In this document: piece after piece, positions 54,145 through 64,000 of the stretch
How positions within the stretch are numbered: the first letter of the stretch is position 1
Layout of the letters: the number at the start of each line of letters is the position of its first letter
Assembly (NCBI GenBank): GCA_949710005.1
Contig: OX453280.1
Span: 7,772,034-7,836,033, forward strand
DNA: 64,000 bases
Origin: Ricordea florida
Taxonomy: Eukaryota; Cnidaria; Anthozoa; Corallimorpharia; Ricordeidae
Reading direction: 5' to 3'
Program-made: the position numbers and the translations under genes
The notes under the pieces: model-generated
What the model was told of the DNA's origin: nothing
Database searches by the model: none
What the model saw: the letters and a program-made list of their open reading frames with translations, nothing else

Positions 54145-54386
54145 GGTCAATTTAGCGGGCCGTACTTCACTGTACGGCCCGCTAAAGTTTATTTTGGTCG
54201 CCAAAATGACTCCAGAGATAAAATAAATATCTTATTAACCTCGTTTTCTCGGTCCGTACTTTAAAATACGGATCCTCGTTTCTTCCCGTCGATTTATGGC
54301 CCGCGCGCTTCGCGCTTGGGCCATAAATCGACGGGAAAAACTCGGTCCGTATTTTACAGTACGGACCTCGAACTCGATTAATAAGA
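54145..54386. mobile_element. Nested fold-back elements
   Basis: Hairpin TTTAGCGGGCCGTAC / GTACGGCCCGCTAAA at 54151-54187. A second palindrome at 54231-54386 has CGGTCCGTA arms and the inner pair CCCGTCGATTTATGGCCC. Confidence 0.65.
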
Positions 54387-54539
54387 GGTATGTATCTGAG
54401 GATCTTAAAAGCTTATTGTTCCTGCGGAAAGCAAGCTTAGGTACAAAATAAATATTTTACAGCTGTACGTAACTCAAACTTTTTTTTTTTATACAGGGTA
54501 GCACGTAATAACCATAGGCTAATAAACTTGTGGCCCTGA

Positions 54540-54810
54540 TTAAATGAACTCGTTCAAAGGTCGACGTCCCCAACCTTTTTTGAACAGAGTTGTGGGATCT
54601 TTAACGTCCCACAAGAACAGTGCTGTGAGACTATGGTTTATAGTCCTTAACCGAAAAGACTAGAATGTCTAACCATTTGCAGATGTCATAACAAAGGCAG
54701 CACGTTCTCCTCAGTTATTTTAAGACCTTGAGTGTTAGTCCGGCTGAGGTTTGAACTCACGACCTCCCGCTCAACAGGCTGGCGCTATACCAACTGAAGT
54801 AACCGGGCGG
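54540..54810 (-). mobile_element. tRNA-derived SINE
   Basis: On the minus strand the right part reads TTCAGTTGGTATAGCGCC (A box) and GTGAGTTCAAACC (B box) about 45 bases apart, with a CTGTTGAGC anticodon-loop-like stretch. The remaining 180 bases are a non-tRNA body (GGGATCTTTAACGTCCCAC). Confidence 0.55.
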
Positions 54811-54916
54811 CGGTAGTAGTTACTCTATTCCTGTAAGCAAAGCTTTCCTTAGGCATTATGCAATGACGACAGTGACGGCCATGAGGGTGTACAAAACAAA
54901 AACGAGTTGCAACTGA

Positions 54917-55295
54917 ATATATGAAAGATCATATATTTGAACTGTGGAGTAATATGTAATGACATTGATTGATCATCGCAGTTATGTACACAACTTAAGC
55001 AGCTGTAGAATTAAAGCCTGAAAAAATAATTCAGGCCTGAGCGGGATTCGAACCCATGACCTCTGCGATACCGGGGCAGTGCTCTACTAACTGAGCTATT
55101 GAGCTAACTGGGAGCTGGTCACATTGTGAGTTAGTAATATACCCGTAGATGGAGAACAATGATGCATGCAACTGAATATATGAAAGATCATACATTTGAA
55201 CTGTGGAGTAATATGTAATGACATTGGTTGATCATCGCAGTTATGTACACAACTTAAGCAGCTGTGAAATTAAAGCCTGAAAAAGAAATTCAGGC

Positions 55296-55328
<33 letters not shown>

Positions 55329-55520
55329 ACCGGTGCAGTGCTCTACCAACTGAGCTATCAAGCCAACTGCAGCTGGGAGCTGGTAGTAACTGTAGTTCTG
55401 TAGTAGTACTGAGTTCGTAATATACCCGTAGATGGAAAACAATGATACAACTGAATATATGAAAGACCATATATTTGAACTGCGGAGTAATATATAATGA
55501 CATTGATTGATTATTGATTT
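54917..55520 (-). repeat. Tandem array of a tRNA-like repeat, about 2.4 copies of 260-290 bp
   Basis: Units start at about 54917, 55171 and 55446 with ACTGAATATATGAAAGA(T/C)CAT. Two carry a full minus-strand tRNA-like core (AGTTGGTAGAGCACTGC and ATGGGTTCGAATCCCG). The core resembles the fold-back element at 39140-39395, whose flank (GTGAGTTCGTAATATACCC) is also shared. Confidence 0.7.
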
Positions 55521-56800
55521 CACAGCTGCTTATAACTAAGAAAAAAAGACAGGCAAATGCAAATGCAGTTACGTGCGGCTTTATTTTATTTGATATCATT
55601 TTATTTTAAAGTTAGAAATAAGAGCGTGAAACTTGTATTTCCTAAATGAAAACGTGCTTCACTTGAATAACAAAAATAAACCCTGTTTCTTGACGAGAAT
55701 TATAGATTTTCTGTCGCCCAAAGTTACAGCGCTTTTGTTTGTCAATTCGCAAATCGGTGCGTTTGCCTTTGCGAAAATATCATGCTCCGACAAATTGGCA
55801 GCCATGTCAAATAAGCCAATGAAAAATAAGATTAGACTGAGACTAGTGCCCAGGCCAGCACGGAGCTATGAAGAGCCGCCTTGTTGTTTTTATATCCGCT
55901 TGAGCTGTTCAATCGCGGAAAGCGGCGGATTTCTTGATTGTTTTGCAAGGTTAATAGCCTAAATATAGCATAAAAAGCTTCTTTAAGCCTTGACAATCGA
56001 TGCGAATACCGATTTAATTAGATTTTTAACCAAGCCTTTCCATAATGTGAGGGAGTTCGCGGATTTTCAGAAATTGTGCGGGATTGTGCGGCTTTGATCG
56101 AATTGTGCGGTCCCGCACCCGCGCACCCTGTCAGAAGGCCTGATACAATGGGACCTTCCACAGTATCCTGGATCTTTTATGGATCTTTTTTCAACGCCGA
56201 CGTCGGACTGCTGCTGCGGCGTTAGCTGCAGCAGTCCCGGCTAAAGCCAACGTTTATAGAGGATGTCTCCTTGTTGTCATCGTAGTCGCGCTCTAGCCAC
56301 GCGTCGTTGTCTTCGGGATCGGACCTTGATGAAACCAAATGTATACTGGACGATACACCGTCTTTTTTATATCGAAGGACGGTTACTGATCCGTGATGAG
56401 GTACGTCGGACGGTCGGGGTACCTCCATCTTCGTAGACGGCGGTGACCGCATTAGTATGAGAAATGTTCCGAATCCGTCGTCCATCCGTACGGTACCCGG
56501 TGACGCGCATCTTGTGCCAACAAATCCATTTGATGTTGTAACTGTGGTAGAGCGTTTCAGCAAGACCGAATGTAGTGTCAAGCGAGAACCGCACTCAAAA
56601 TAGCAAAACATCAAACAGCTCACAGGAATATTTTACGGACTGAACGGTCCAATCATTTTTATTCCAATTTAAGTCGTAAACTACAAGGCAATGTAAACGA
56701 AATAGCATAACAATAATAATAATAATAATAATAATGACTTTATTTCAACATTTCCACAATGAAGTGGCTCTTTATCTGAAAACTACATATATATAACTGA
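55521..56800. other. Non-coding DNA with one unrecognised open frame
   Basis: A minus-strand frame at 56222-56623 (133 codons) is GC-richer than its surroundings, but matches no family I know. At about 56065-56125 an ATTGTGCGG phrase is repeated three times. Confidence 0.3.
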
Positions 56801-56802
56801 TA

Positions 56803-57120
56803 AACAATTAGATTATGACCTCTCGATTTCTATCGCGTGATAGTTGACGAGGGCGCAGCCCGAGTCAACTATCACGCATAGAAATCGAGAGCGAATAATC
56901 TAATTGTTTTAGTATAAATCTACTAGTCGTTCAAAACTTTGTCTTTTCTGGAACAGCCTCGACCAGTAAACTGTCTAAATCTTCTTCATGGACCCTTCAA
57001 AAACGTGAAGAAGTGGCCGCCATTACGCTACTCAGTATCTATCACAGAATAGATAGTGGGTAGCGTAGCCAATCAGAGCGCGGCATTTGTGATAGAACGC
57101 TAGTAGATTTATACTAAAGA
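56803..57120. mobile_element. Compound fold-back MITE
   Basis: Inner palindrome 56803-56908 (ACAATTAGATTAT ... ATAATCTAATTGT, with CGCGTGATAGTTGAC arms). An outer pair TTTAGTATAAATCTACTAG at 56908 and CTAGTAGATTTATACTAAA at 57100 follows. Confidence 0.7.
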
Positions 57121-58299
57121 ACAATAGATACATTATGCGATATTAACACGTGGTGATCCCTGAAGCAAGATAGAGACACAAACTATTAAAGGACAATCTG
57201 ACCATAGGTGAATATAAATAACATAAAGGAAATGATTGTCTAAAGGTTTCCTAAAAACGAAACGATACTGAATTGAAATACTTGCACATGTTTAAAGGCC
57301 TAACGCAATAACGTAAATAGTAGATCAAGCAGAACATGCAATCAAAACGACGCTAATGAAACTCAAAGAATAGGGCCGAACTACGATTGGCCATCCTACG
57401 ACTACACGGAATAACCAAAACCTTAACAAACGAGAACCACTACGTGGAATTTACGGGGGCCCAGTGGGACACGGGATTGCATACATATAACCTCTCGCAC
57501 CTCTCACGATGGAAGGTTCACTCAATGTAGATAGCTTTGATAAGTCGCTCTTATTCTCGATAAGTTTCACGATGGAAGGTTCACTCTTAAGTGATCGCTC
57601 GTAAATTTGTCTCTCCAAAGTATTCACTCTTAAATTTTCGCTCATAAACTAGTGCATCGTAAAGGTTGGGGAACACCGTAGTACAAAAAGCTATAATCTT
57701 TCTCTTGACTCTCCTACATGCCTCGTGCTTTTCAAAATGGCGGATAAGATTTCAATGAGCCAGCGAAGCAAAAGTAACGAGCCAGCGATATATCTCAGTC
57801 AGCAATATCCCTAACAATGTCACTTTTAAAAACGACAGAAACCGTCTGCATTTTATGACCGGTGCCAGCCTTCGGCTGGGCCCCGGTAACTTACACGAGG
57901 AATAACTTGAGAAAACTGAAACCGACTAGTGGAATGTAACATTATTCCTAAATCAATGGGGCGCCGTACGTCCAAGGTTAGGAGATAATTATTAACAGTT
58001 AAGTAACGCAAGGGCCGCTACAGATGTCGTAACCCATTGTAGTCTACCAGGGTCTGTTGTTGAGGCTGGGAGCCTGAACCGCACTAAAGCGCTTCTTAAA
58101 AATCCCTCAGCTAATTAATTCGCTTTTGAGATTTTTAGTACCCAATTCTTTTGTAAATAATTTCCAACACCATGTTCTACATATTTTATTCTATATTTGT
58201 TTTATACATTTATTTAGGGAAACCTTCACAATGTTGGCCTCCAGTTTTTCCTTTTCAAAATGTTTTTTTTTTACAATCTTATTCTTAGCATCTTGAATA
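57121..58299. other. Intergenic DNA
   Basis: No gene. TCACGATGGAAGGTTCACTC is repeated directly near 57503 and 57567. Confidence 0.4.
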
Positions 58300-60860
58300 A
58301 AACTTGTCCTGTCTTGTCTATCTTGATTTAGGCGACGACGACCTCTGCTTCTGCCACTGGGTGGACTACAGCCTCCGGGCGAACCACTTCCTCCGGGCGA
58401 ACCGCCGCTTCCAGGAGAACCACCGCCACAACCGCCGCGTCCTCGACGACCCCGATCACCCCTTCCACACCGGCGTCACTGCAACCGCTGCTGCTGCTAG
58501 GAGGAGAAGGTTGGAGCGATCCCTGACAGTGGCACGGGAAGGACAACTGGCTGCAAGATTTTGTAAATCTTGAACGAAAATAGTATAATCGCGTTGAATC
58601 TGGGCCCTTTGTTCGGGATTAATACTCCATGTTTTCTTTTCCGTGGCGACTTCCTCGCCTTTGCAACGAAAGGTTGGTCGTTTTGAATCCCTGGCGACTG
58701 CGTTCTAAATGCTCTGAACCGTATGAGTCACTTGCCACTCGATCTGACAGAGGAGGGCTTTTATGAAACTGACTCCATCAACGATGGCCGATGCATTTCG
58801 GACCACATTGTTGTGATGCATCGTATCGGACTTTCTGGTTGCTTTGTTGCCGACATCTGCTCTAAACGACACTTGCACCAAAGCGTTTTTGTCGGGATCC
58901 AGCAATTCTTTCAATTCCAACCCTTGGTCAGGCATGGAAATAGACGTCAGACCGACTTCCCAGTCTCCATCGAAGTGGACGGAATGCGGTAAACGGACTT
59001 TGAAACTGCTGCTGGTATTATTCGGAAATTACGGGGACACGTCGCTGAGTAAGACGATACGATCCATGGCGACGACACAAAGCAAAAATACAATCGGACG
59101 CGAAGCACTTGACCTGCAGGAAACGACACTTGACGTCCGTCCACTTTCGGTCGCACGCCCGCCCACAATTTCGATCCGTGACTCAGGGAGACGATGAAAC
59201 TCGATGTGACGAGGTTCCCATCACATCCCCTCGTTTTTAAAGGGGACGGTCCGGAGCAATTCATCGTAGGTCTGATCCACCAATTGACTTTCGATCAGGT
59301 TCACGTATACGTACAACGGACATTCGATAATGGGTGGGCGCGCCGTCGCGTAAAATCGTGCGCACGTCTCGTTCGGTCGGAAGAAACACCGATGATGCAC
59401 GTTTGGCTCCTCCTACTTGAGGTTCACATCAAGGCACCGCCTTGAACCACGTCACAGGTCGTTGGTGGAAACCTTGCGGATACGCTTCCAAGTGTGTTCC
59501 TTCTTTGGTGACATTTTTTGGTGACCAGCCAATGGGTCATCAACACCGGAATGGTCGGCAGGTCATGTAAGCGCATTCGGGTCCCAGCGTTCTCGTCAAC
59601 CAACCAAGATAGACGACAAAATGACTCCACTGATGGATGCTTTCTTTCATGGTATCGAATTTGCTAGGAAATTCATCCCAATGATCGGACCCGACTAGCA
59701 TCTTCATCAATTCCCGACACAACCAAGTGATCAGAGTCCAATGGACGCGTCGAACTCGGCACACAACACAATGATGCACACACAGATCTCAGGTTCACAG
59801 CTTTCAGTAATCGATCTGAATCTCATATTTCAATTTCAAGAAAACAAGAACGTAACAGTACAGATGTTATGGGTCGGGTGTGTTCTAATTCATGGCACAC
59901 CTGCATCTCTTTCTTGATCACGGAGCTCCTTGGCATGATCCAACCATCAGTGTTTTCTCGTGCATTTTTCCACTTCCTCCTTGAGCATTTCCTCGGGCAG
60001 ACTGGGGACCTTCACTGGACCGGTTTCTTCTTCTTCCAACTCACCATCCACTTTGGCCAGCCAGCTGGATTTTTCTTGGTGTTCGTTCACCCATCCTCCT
60101 TGTCTGACCACTTCCAACCGATGCTCAAAGATCGATCCGCACCACGGAGGGTCCAACCATTGGAAGAATCGACAGGGTGGGTTCTATCGACAGGCTGGGA
60201 GGAACCGACCCACGCTGGGGGGGACGGATTAACGGTCTGTGCCACTTTGGTCTTTTAGTTGCAAAAGCAATGCCAAGGGTCCTTTCTGGATATCCAAGTG
60301 GAGTTGGACCTCGGACACCCACGCGTACGCTTTCCGGGACCCAACCCCCAGAACGAGCAGGTCTTATCAAAGGTCTCTCGATCAAAGGCGTCTGGTAAAA
60401 TGGACACAAGACAGGGTCTGGCTTGACATCGGGGAAAGGCCAGGATGGAATCAGATCGACAACAAGTTCTAAGTCGACGATCAAGGGTAAAGTTTTTTTC
60501 CTCGAACTTCATCATGCCTTCATTGATGGGCAAGTCGTCCAGTACGGAGGCTAATAAGGCGTTCAACTCTCTAGCCGCTTGCTTCAATTCGGTTTCTTGT
60601 CCTTTTTTCTCTTATCTCTAATGGGCTTCCTTGTAAATTTTAGTAAGAGGTTCGGCCGCCTCACGGACCGCGTCATGGTTGTCTTTTCTCGTACGGCTCC
60701 GTTTGACTGGTTTCTTCTTCTACTACTCCTCCTCTAGAAACGATGGATAGCGAGGAGGCGACAGGTCTCATCTTCTCGTTCTCATCTTCTCAAGACAACT
60801 GACGACGGACACCGATTGTCTCGCATGCAGTATTATCCTAGATCTCCAGCAGTAGTAAAA
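58300..60860 (-). pseudogene. Decayed, GC-rich minus-strand coding block, probably a third Maverick-type remnant
   Basis: Composition is unlike the AT-rich host DNA, and coding-like minus-strand frames are broken by many stops and shifts. The clearest piece is 58705-59050: FPNNT and SFKVRLP, then GDWEVGLTSISMP, followed by DPDKNALVQVSF. I associate the FPNNT...WEVGL pattern with uncharacterised proteins of Maverick-like elements in cnidarians, from memory only. A stop at 59029-59031 lies just before it. A Gly/Ser/Pro-rich tail (GSGGSPGGSGSPGG) follows at about 58350-58440. Upstream, 60480-60850 reads as a charged helical region (AARELNALLASVLDDLP). No polymerase, integrase or capsid motif is left. 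Confidence 0.45.
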
Positions 60861-61014
60861 CTACTGGGAGCTCGGTCATTGGTTCCTCCGAATGGCGTCA
60901 AGGTCAGTCCAACTCTATATAATGAAACCTCTCTGTCCAAAACCATCACATCATGAGTTTGGAGAGGTGCTATCGACGTCTGGACGTACTTCTGGATTTC
61001 GTCTTCTGTAATAT

Positions 61015-61040
61015 ACATACATACATACATATATACCTAC
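61015..61040. repeat. (TACA/TATA)n simple repeat
   Basis: Short run of ATACATACATACATACAT. Confidence 0.8.
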
Positions 61041-61199
61041 ATCCACTTTATTTCAGCACGATAATGATTAAAGCTAATGCTTATGGGGTCGTGCATCTAA
61101 ATCTAAGTAAAATTATACATAATAAAGTAATCAGTTTACTAAATGTTAGGAATCCTAGAAATATATAAAATCGCCATTACTAAAATTAACAATTGAGAC

Positions 61200-62060
61200 A
61201 GATATTGCTTTGGAATGGAAATCTCTTAGTACTTTTATCTTACTCAGTCTGGAGTCTAAAATCCAACGTTAAGCATGAGTTACGTCCGGATGCCTGGATG
61301 CAATTGCATTCCAGAGGATGGCGCCCCTGTAACTGATAGCGAGATTGAAATCTAGGAATAGCAATGTTTTTTTATCTTTTTAACGAGTACTCGGTGTTTC
61401 TCTTACTAACAATATTGTTAGTGGTACAGGAGGTCTGTCATTGTAGGCATTATACATCAGCTTGAACAGTTTGATCTTATAAATGTAAGCTAAGGAATGC
61501 CATTTTGCTGTCTTAAGTGCATCTTTGTAAGAAGTGTCATGCCTTAAGTTATAAATTTACTTCGCGGTTCGGCCGTGGAGTTTATCGATTGACTTAAATA
61601 GCCCAGAGTTGCTGCAATTTGCCCACATCACAAGGCCATAAGTCATCATGAAGGCAAAATAACACCAAAGTAGAATTGCTCCAAAACGCTCTTAGGTAGA
61701 AAGTTCGATTTTCTTAGTAAATTGAGTTTACTGGCAAAGCTCTATTTCACTTCAGACAGATAAAATGACCATGTTAGCCTATCGTCCACAGTTACACCGA
61801 GTAGCATCGATTTGTTTACCAGGTTGACAAAGCAACCCCCGATGGTAACGGGTGGGATTACCCCACAATATTGGTTTCGCTCTTTTTGGGGTGTGGTGTG
61901 AGTCTGTTATTAAGACACCAGGAGTAAATCTCCTTCAGTGCTTTGTTTAGTTGCTGTATTGCTTGGACCCCGTAATGGTTCTGACACTTCTGAGAGCCTT
62001 GGCATGAATCGGAGACGCTGGACTGCCCTTTTGTCACTTGGTTAAGGCATGCTTGCAATT
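61200..62060 (-). mobile_element. Decayed CR1/L2-like LINE 3' region
   Basis: Minus-strand translation gives QLNKALKEIYSWCLNNRLTPHPKKSE (61870-61990), the conserved stretch after the YxDD box of CR1/L2-like reverse transcriptases. Diverged C-terminal RT sequence follows down to about 61250 with many stops. It abuts the gypsy element. Confidence 0.65.
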
Positions 62061-64000
62061 CCTTCAACTTTCATGGGGTCTGGCTTCAGGCCATCAGACG
62101 GAAACAACTGTCCCATGTATGTTACTTGGTTTAGCCGCAGTCTCAACTTCTTCTTGTCAAGCTTCAAATTGACTTTGCGGGCACGCTTAAGCAAGTTCAC
62201 TAAGTTCTGGTTATGATCTGCTTAAGCTTTCTCCATAGTCCCGTCACTGCTATAACACAAGATATCATCTGCAATGGCTTCTACCCCATCTAAACCTACT
62301 AATGCTTCATTCTGACGACGCTGATACTCTTCTGGTGTACTCCTGATTCCTTCCGAACTCATTTGACACAAACTACGGGCCGTTGTCTGTCTTGAGAGAG
62401 TACGGGTATCCGAATCTTGCAAATATTTCTGTCAGGGCAGCAATTATCTTGGATGCAGTAGTCGATCGCATGACTATAATAATAGCGACTATAATAATCA
62501 ACCACGACTAACAGGCTCTCCCCATTGGGCATCGATCCCATGAGGTCTGCAGCAAGATCCTGCCAGGGTCCATTGGGTGGCTCAGACCTCTGCATTGGTT
62601 CGGGTAGAGAATACTGCCCCACAACTTGACACCCACTGCAGCTCCTGCACATTCTTTCTGCATCCGCATCCATTCTAGGCCACCAGACTTTCGTTCTCAA
62701 TCTACTCTTTGTCTTCACAATGCCCTGATGCCCCTCATGAGCTAACTTTAACACCATCTTTCTCAGTCTTTGAGGTATCACAATCCTATTTGTTAACTTC
62801 CTCAATGATGTCCATATACAACAGCTCGTCTAGCTTCTGGGCAACTTTGTCTCTAAGTCCGAAAGGAAGTCGCCGCACAGTTTGTGCTACTGGTTTGACA
62901 TTCTTATTGATGTCTAGCTTAAGCTGGTAGTTCTTCAGCTTCCCGACTCCAGTAAGTATATCTGAGAATTCTTTGCGAATATCCCTAACACCTCCTTCCG
63001 TCACCACAGAACAGACTTGGGTCTTGCTCGCAGGTCCTACTTGTAGTACTTTCAATTTCTCTGCAGTGCTCCTCCCGAGCAATGGTCTTCCAGAACCCCG
63101 GATAACGGTGAACTCATCCACGCACACCTCCCCAATAGCTTTGCATGCTATTTCTGTTACAAATATCCCCTCACTGGCTTCTTCTGGCCAGAAGCAAACA
63201 GCTTCCTGTCTGAATTCTCGTGATGTTTCTGCTTCAGACGGTCCCAAGTTCCATAAGCAATCAAGTTACACGTTGCTCCTGAATCAATCAAGACGTTTTC
63301 CAACTCAACCCCTCCAACCAAAAGTGTGATCTCTCCAGTCTCCTGATGCTCGTCAACAGCAAATGCGTATCCATTCCCTTGGACAGTTGCTCCTTCTACA
63401 TTGTAAGTTTTTCTGTTCTGTGGCTCCTGGTCATCCTGATTCCCTCTTGGTACAGGTTCTTTATCTCCTCTCTTTCTACAACAGATCCTAAAGCGTCCAC
63501 GAGTTCCACACTTGTCACACCGTTTATCCCTCGTGGGGCAAGAGGCATCCCTTGCAAAGTGGCCAAGACGATTACAATTGTAACACCTCTGTCGTGAATT
63601 TCCCCCTGGCCCTTGTGCTTTGTGGCTCCGTGAATCTTTCTTCCCTTGGGGTGTGACCTTATCCATGGATTTCATCTGCTCATTGACAGTTTCGTGTGCC
63701 CTTGCAATGCGCTGTAGATCTGTCTGCGTAGCATTCGTTTTCTCCAAGAACTTACGTCGGAGTCTTTGGTCGATGCACTTTTCTATTAGCTGATCACGAA
63801 TAGTTTCGTCTACGTCTGTGAAATCACACGTAGCTCTGTTTGTCGCAGCCTACATACAAATTGATCCACTTTTTCACCGCTCGGTTGTTCCATTTGCCTC
63901 AATACATGCCGTTCGAAGGGAATATTGACTTGTGGAACAAAATAATCGTCTAGTACCTTCAAGATTTCGCTATATGGCTTCAATTCTTCTGTGGCAACCA
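62061..64000 (-). mobile_element. Ty3/gypsy element with scrambled pol order, cut by the window edge
   Basis: Minus strand, from 64000 down: gag C-terminus; two zinc knuckles (CYNCNRLGHFARDASC at about 63580, then CDKCGTRG); aspartic protease VLIDSGATCNLIA (about 63265-63305); start of reverse transcriptase with PVAQTVRRLPFGLRDKV (62790-62900). The integrase follows directly (AHEGHQGIVKTKSRLRTKVW, CSGCQVVGQ, LLVVVDYYSRYYY, 62400-62800), with a stop in its TDNGP tract. Then comes the middle of the reverse transcriptase (STPEEYQRRQNEAL, ADDILCYSSDG, 62070-62370). RNase H is missing. This order cannot be the original one, so the copy is rearranged and dead. Confidence 0.82.

Larger units (their letters stand above)
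50010..54230. other. Repeat-rich intergenic DNA
   Basis: No supported gene. Contains MITEs at 50427-50565 and 51128-51290, simple TAA/ATT repeats at about 52157-52180 and 52510-52590, and a single MITE arm at 53438-53476 related to 22391-22536. Confidence 0.4.

Noticed and set aside
31955-55365. True tRNA genes at 31955, 35115, 54725, 55030 and 55290
   Set aside because: Internal promoter boxes are present, but the acceptor stems do not pair and the flanks are repeat bodies, so these are SINE or repeat heads.
56222-56623. 133-codon minus-strand frame as a gene
   Set aside because: No motif, no neighbours and no splice context. GC content alone is not enough.

Overview
This is animal nuclear DNA, best read as a repeat-rich invertebrate genome. 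Split genes with GT-AG introns, tRNA-derived SINEs, many fold-back MITEs and several retroelement classes all point that way. I think an anthozoan cnidarian (a stony coral) is most likely, but that rests on general resemblance and not on any marker gene.

Region 1 (1 to about 11.2 kb) is an integrated DNA virus/transposon of the Maverick/Polinton-adintovirus group, called element 1 here; its left end lies outside the window. It is GC-rich and tightly packed. It carries an unrecognised structural-type protein, a membrane-active protein, a double jelly-roll major capsid protein, an A32/FtsK-type packaging ATPase, four small accessory proteins (three with membrane segments), a DDE integrase and a family B DNA polymerase. 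Most plus-strand genes have a TATAG motif just before the start codon. The membrane, capsid and polymerase genes are each broken by one stop codon, and the capsid and polymerase genes also by a frameshift.

Region 2 (11.2 to 14.3 kb) is a non-coding segment bounded by imperfect inverted repeats.

Region 3 (15.0 to 21.3 kb) is element 2, a different and AT-rich relative. It keeps the same membrane protein, the 3' half of the integrase and a frameshifted PolB, but has lost the capsid-ATPase block in one deletion. Between integrase and PolB it carries a TFIIB-like transcription factor of the type known from large DNA viruses. The TFIIB and PolB genes share an 18-base upstream block, which suggests an element-encoded early transcription programme.

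Region 4 (21.4 to 30.2 kb) is host non-coding DNA with a Penelope-like remnant and a decayed Ty3/gypsy copy that was itself hit by a hAT-like MITE. Region 5 (30.5 to 43.0 kb) is a MORN-repeat host gene on the plus strand, with introns full of SINEs, MITEs and an R2/NeSL-type LINE. Region 6 (45.4 to 50.0 kb) is an angel/CCR4-family gene on the minus strand, with a coding exon split by a young LINE. Region 7 (50 to 58 kb) is intergenic DNA with fold-backs and a tandem tRNA-like repeat. Region 8 (58.3 to 60.9 kb) is probably a third, heavily decayed Maverick-type gene block. The window ends in a decayed CR1-like LINE and a scrambled Ty3/gypsy element, both on the minus strand.
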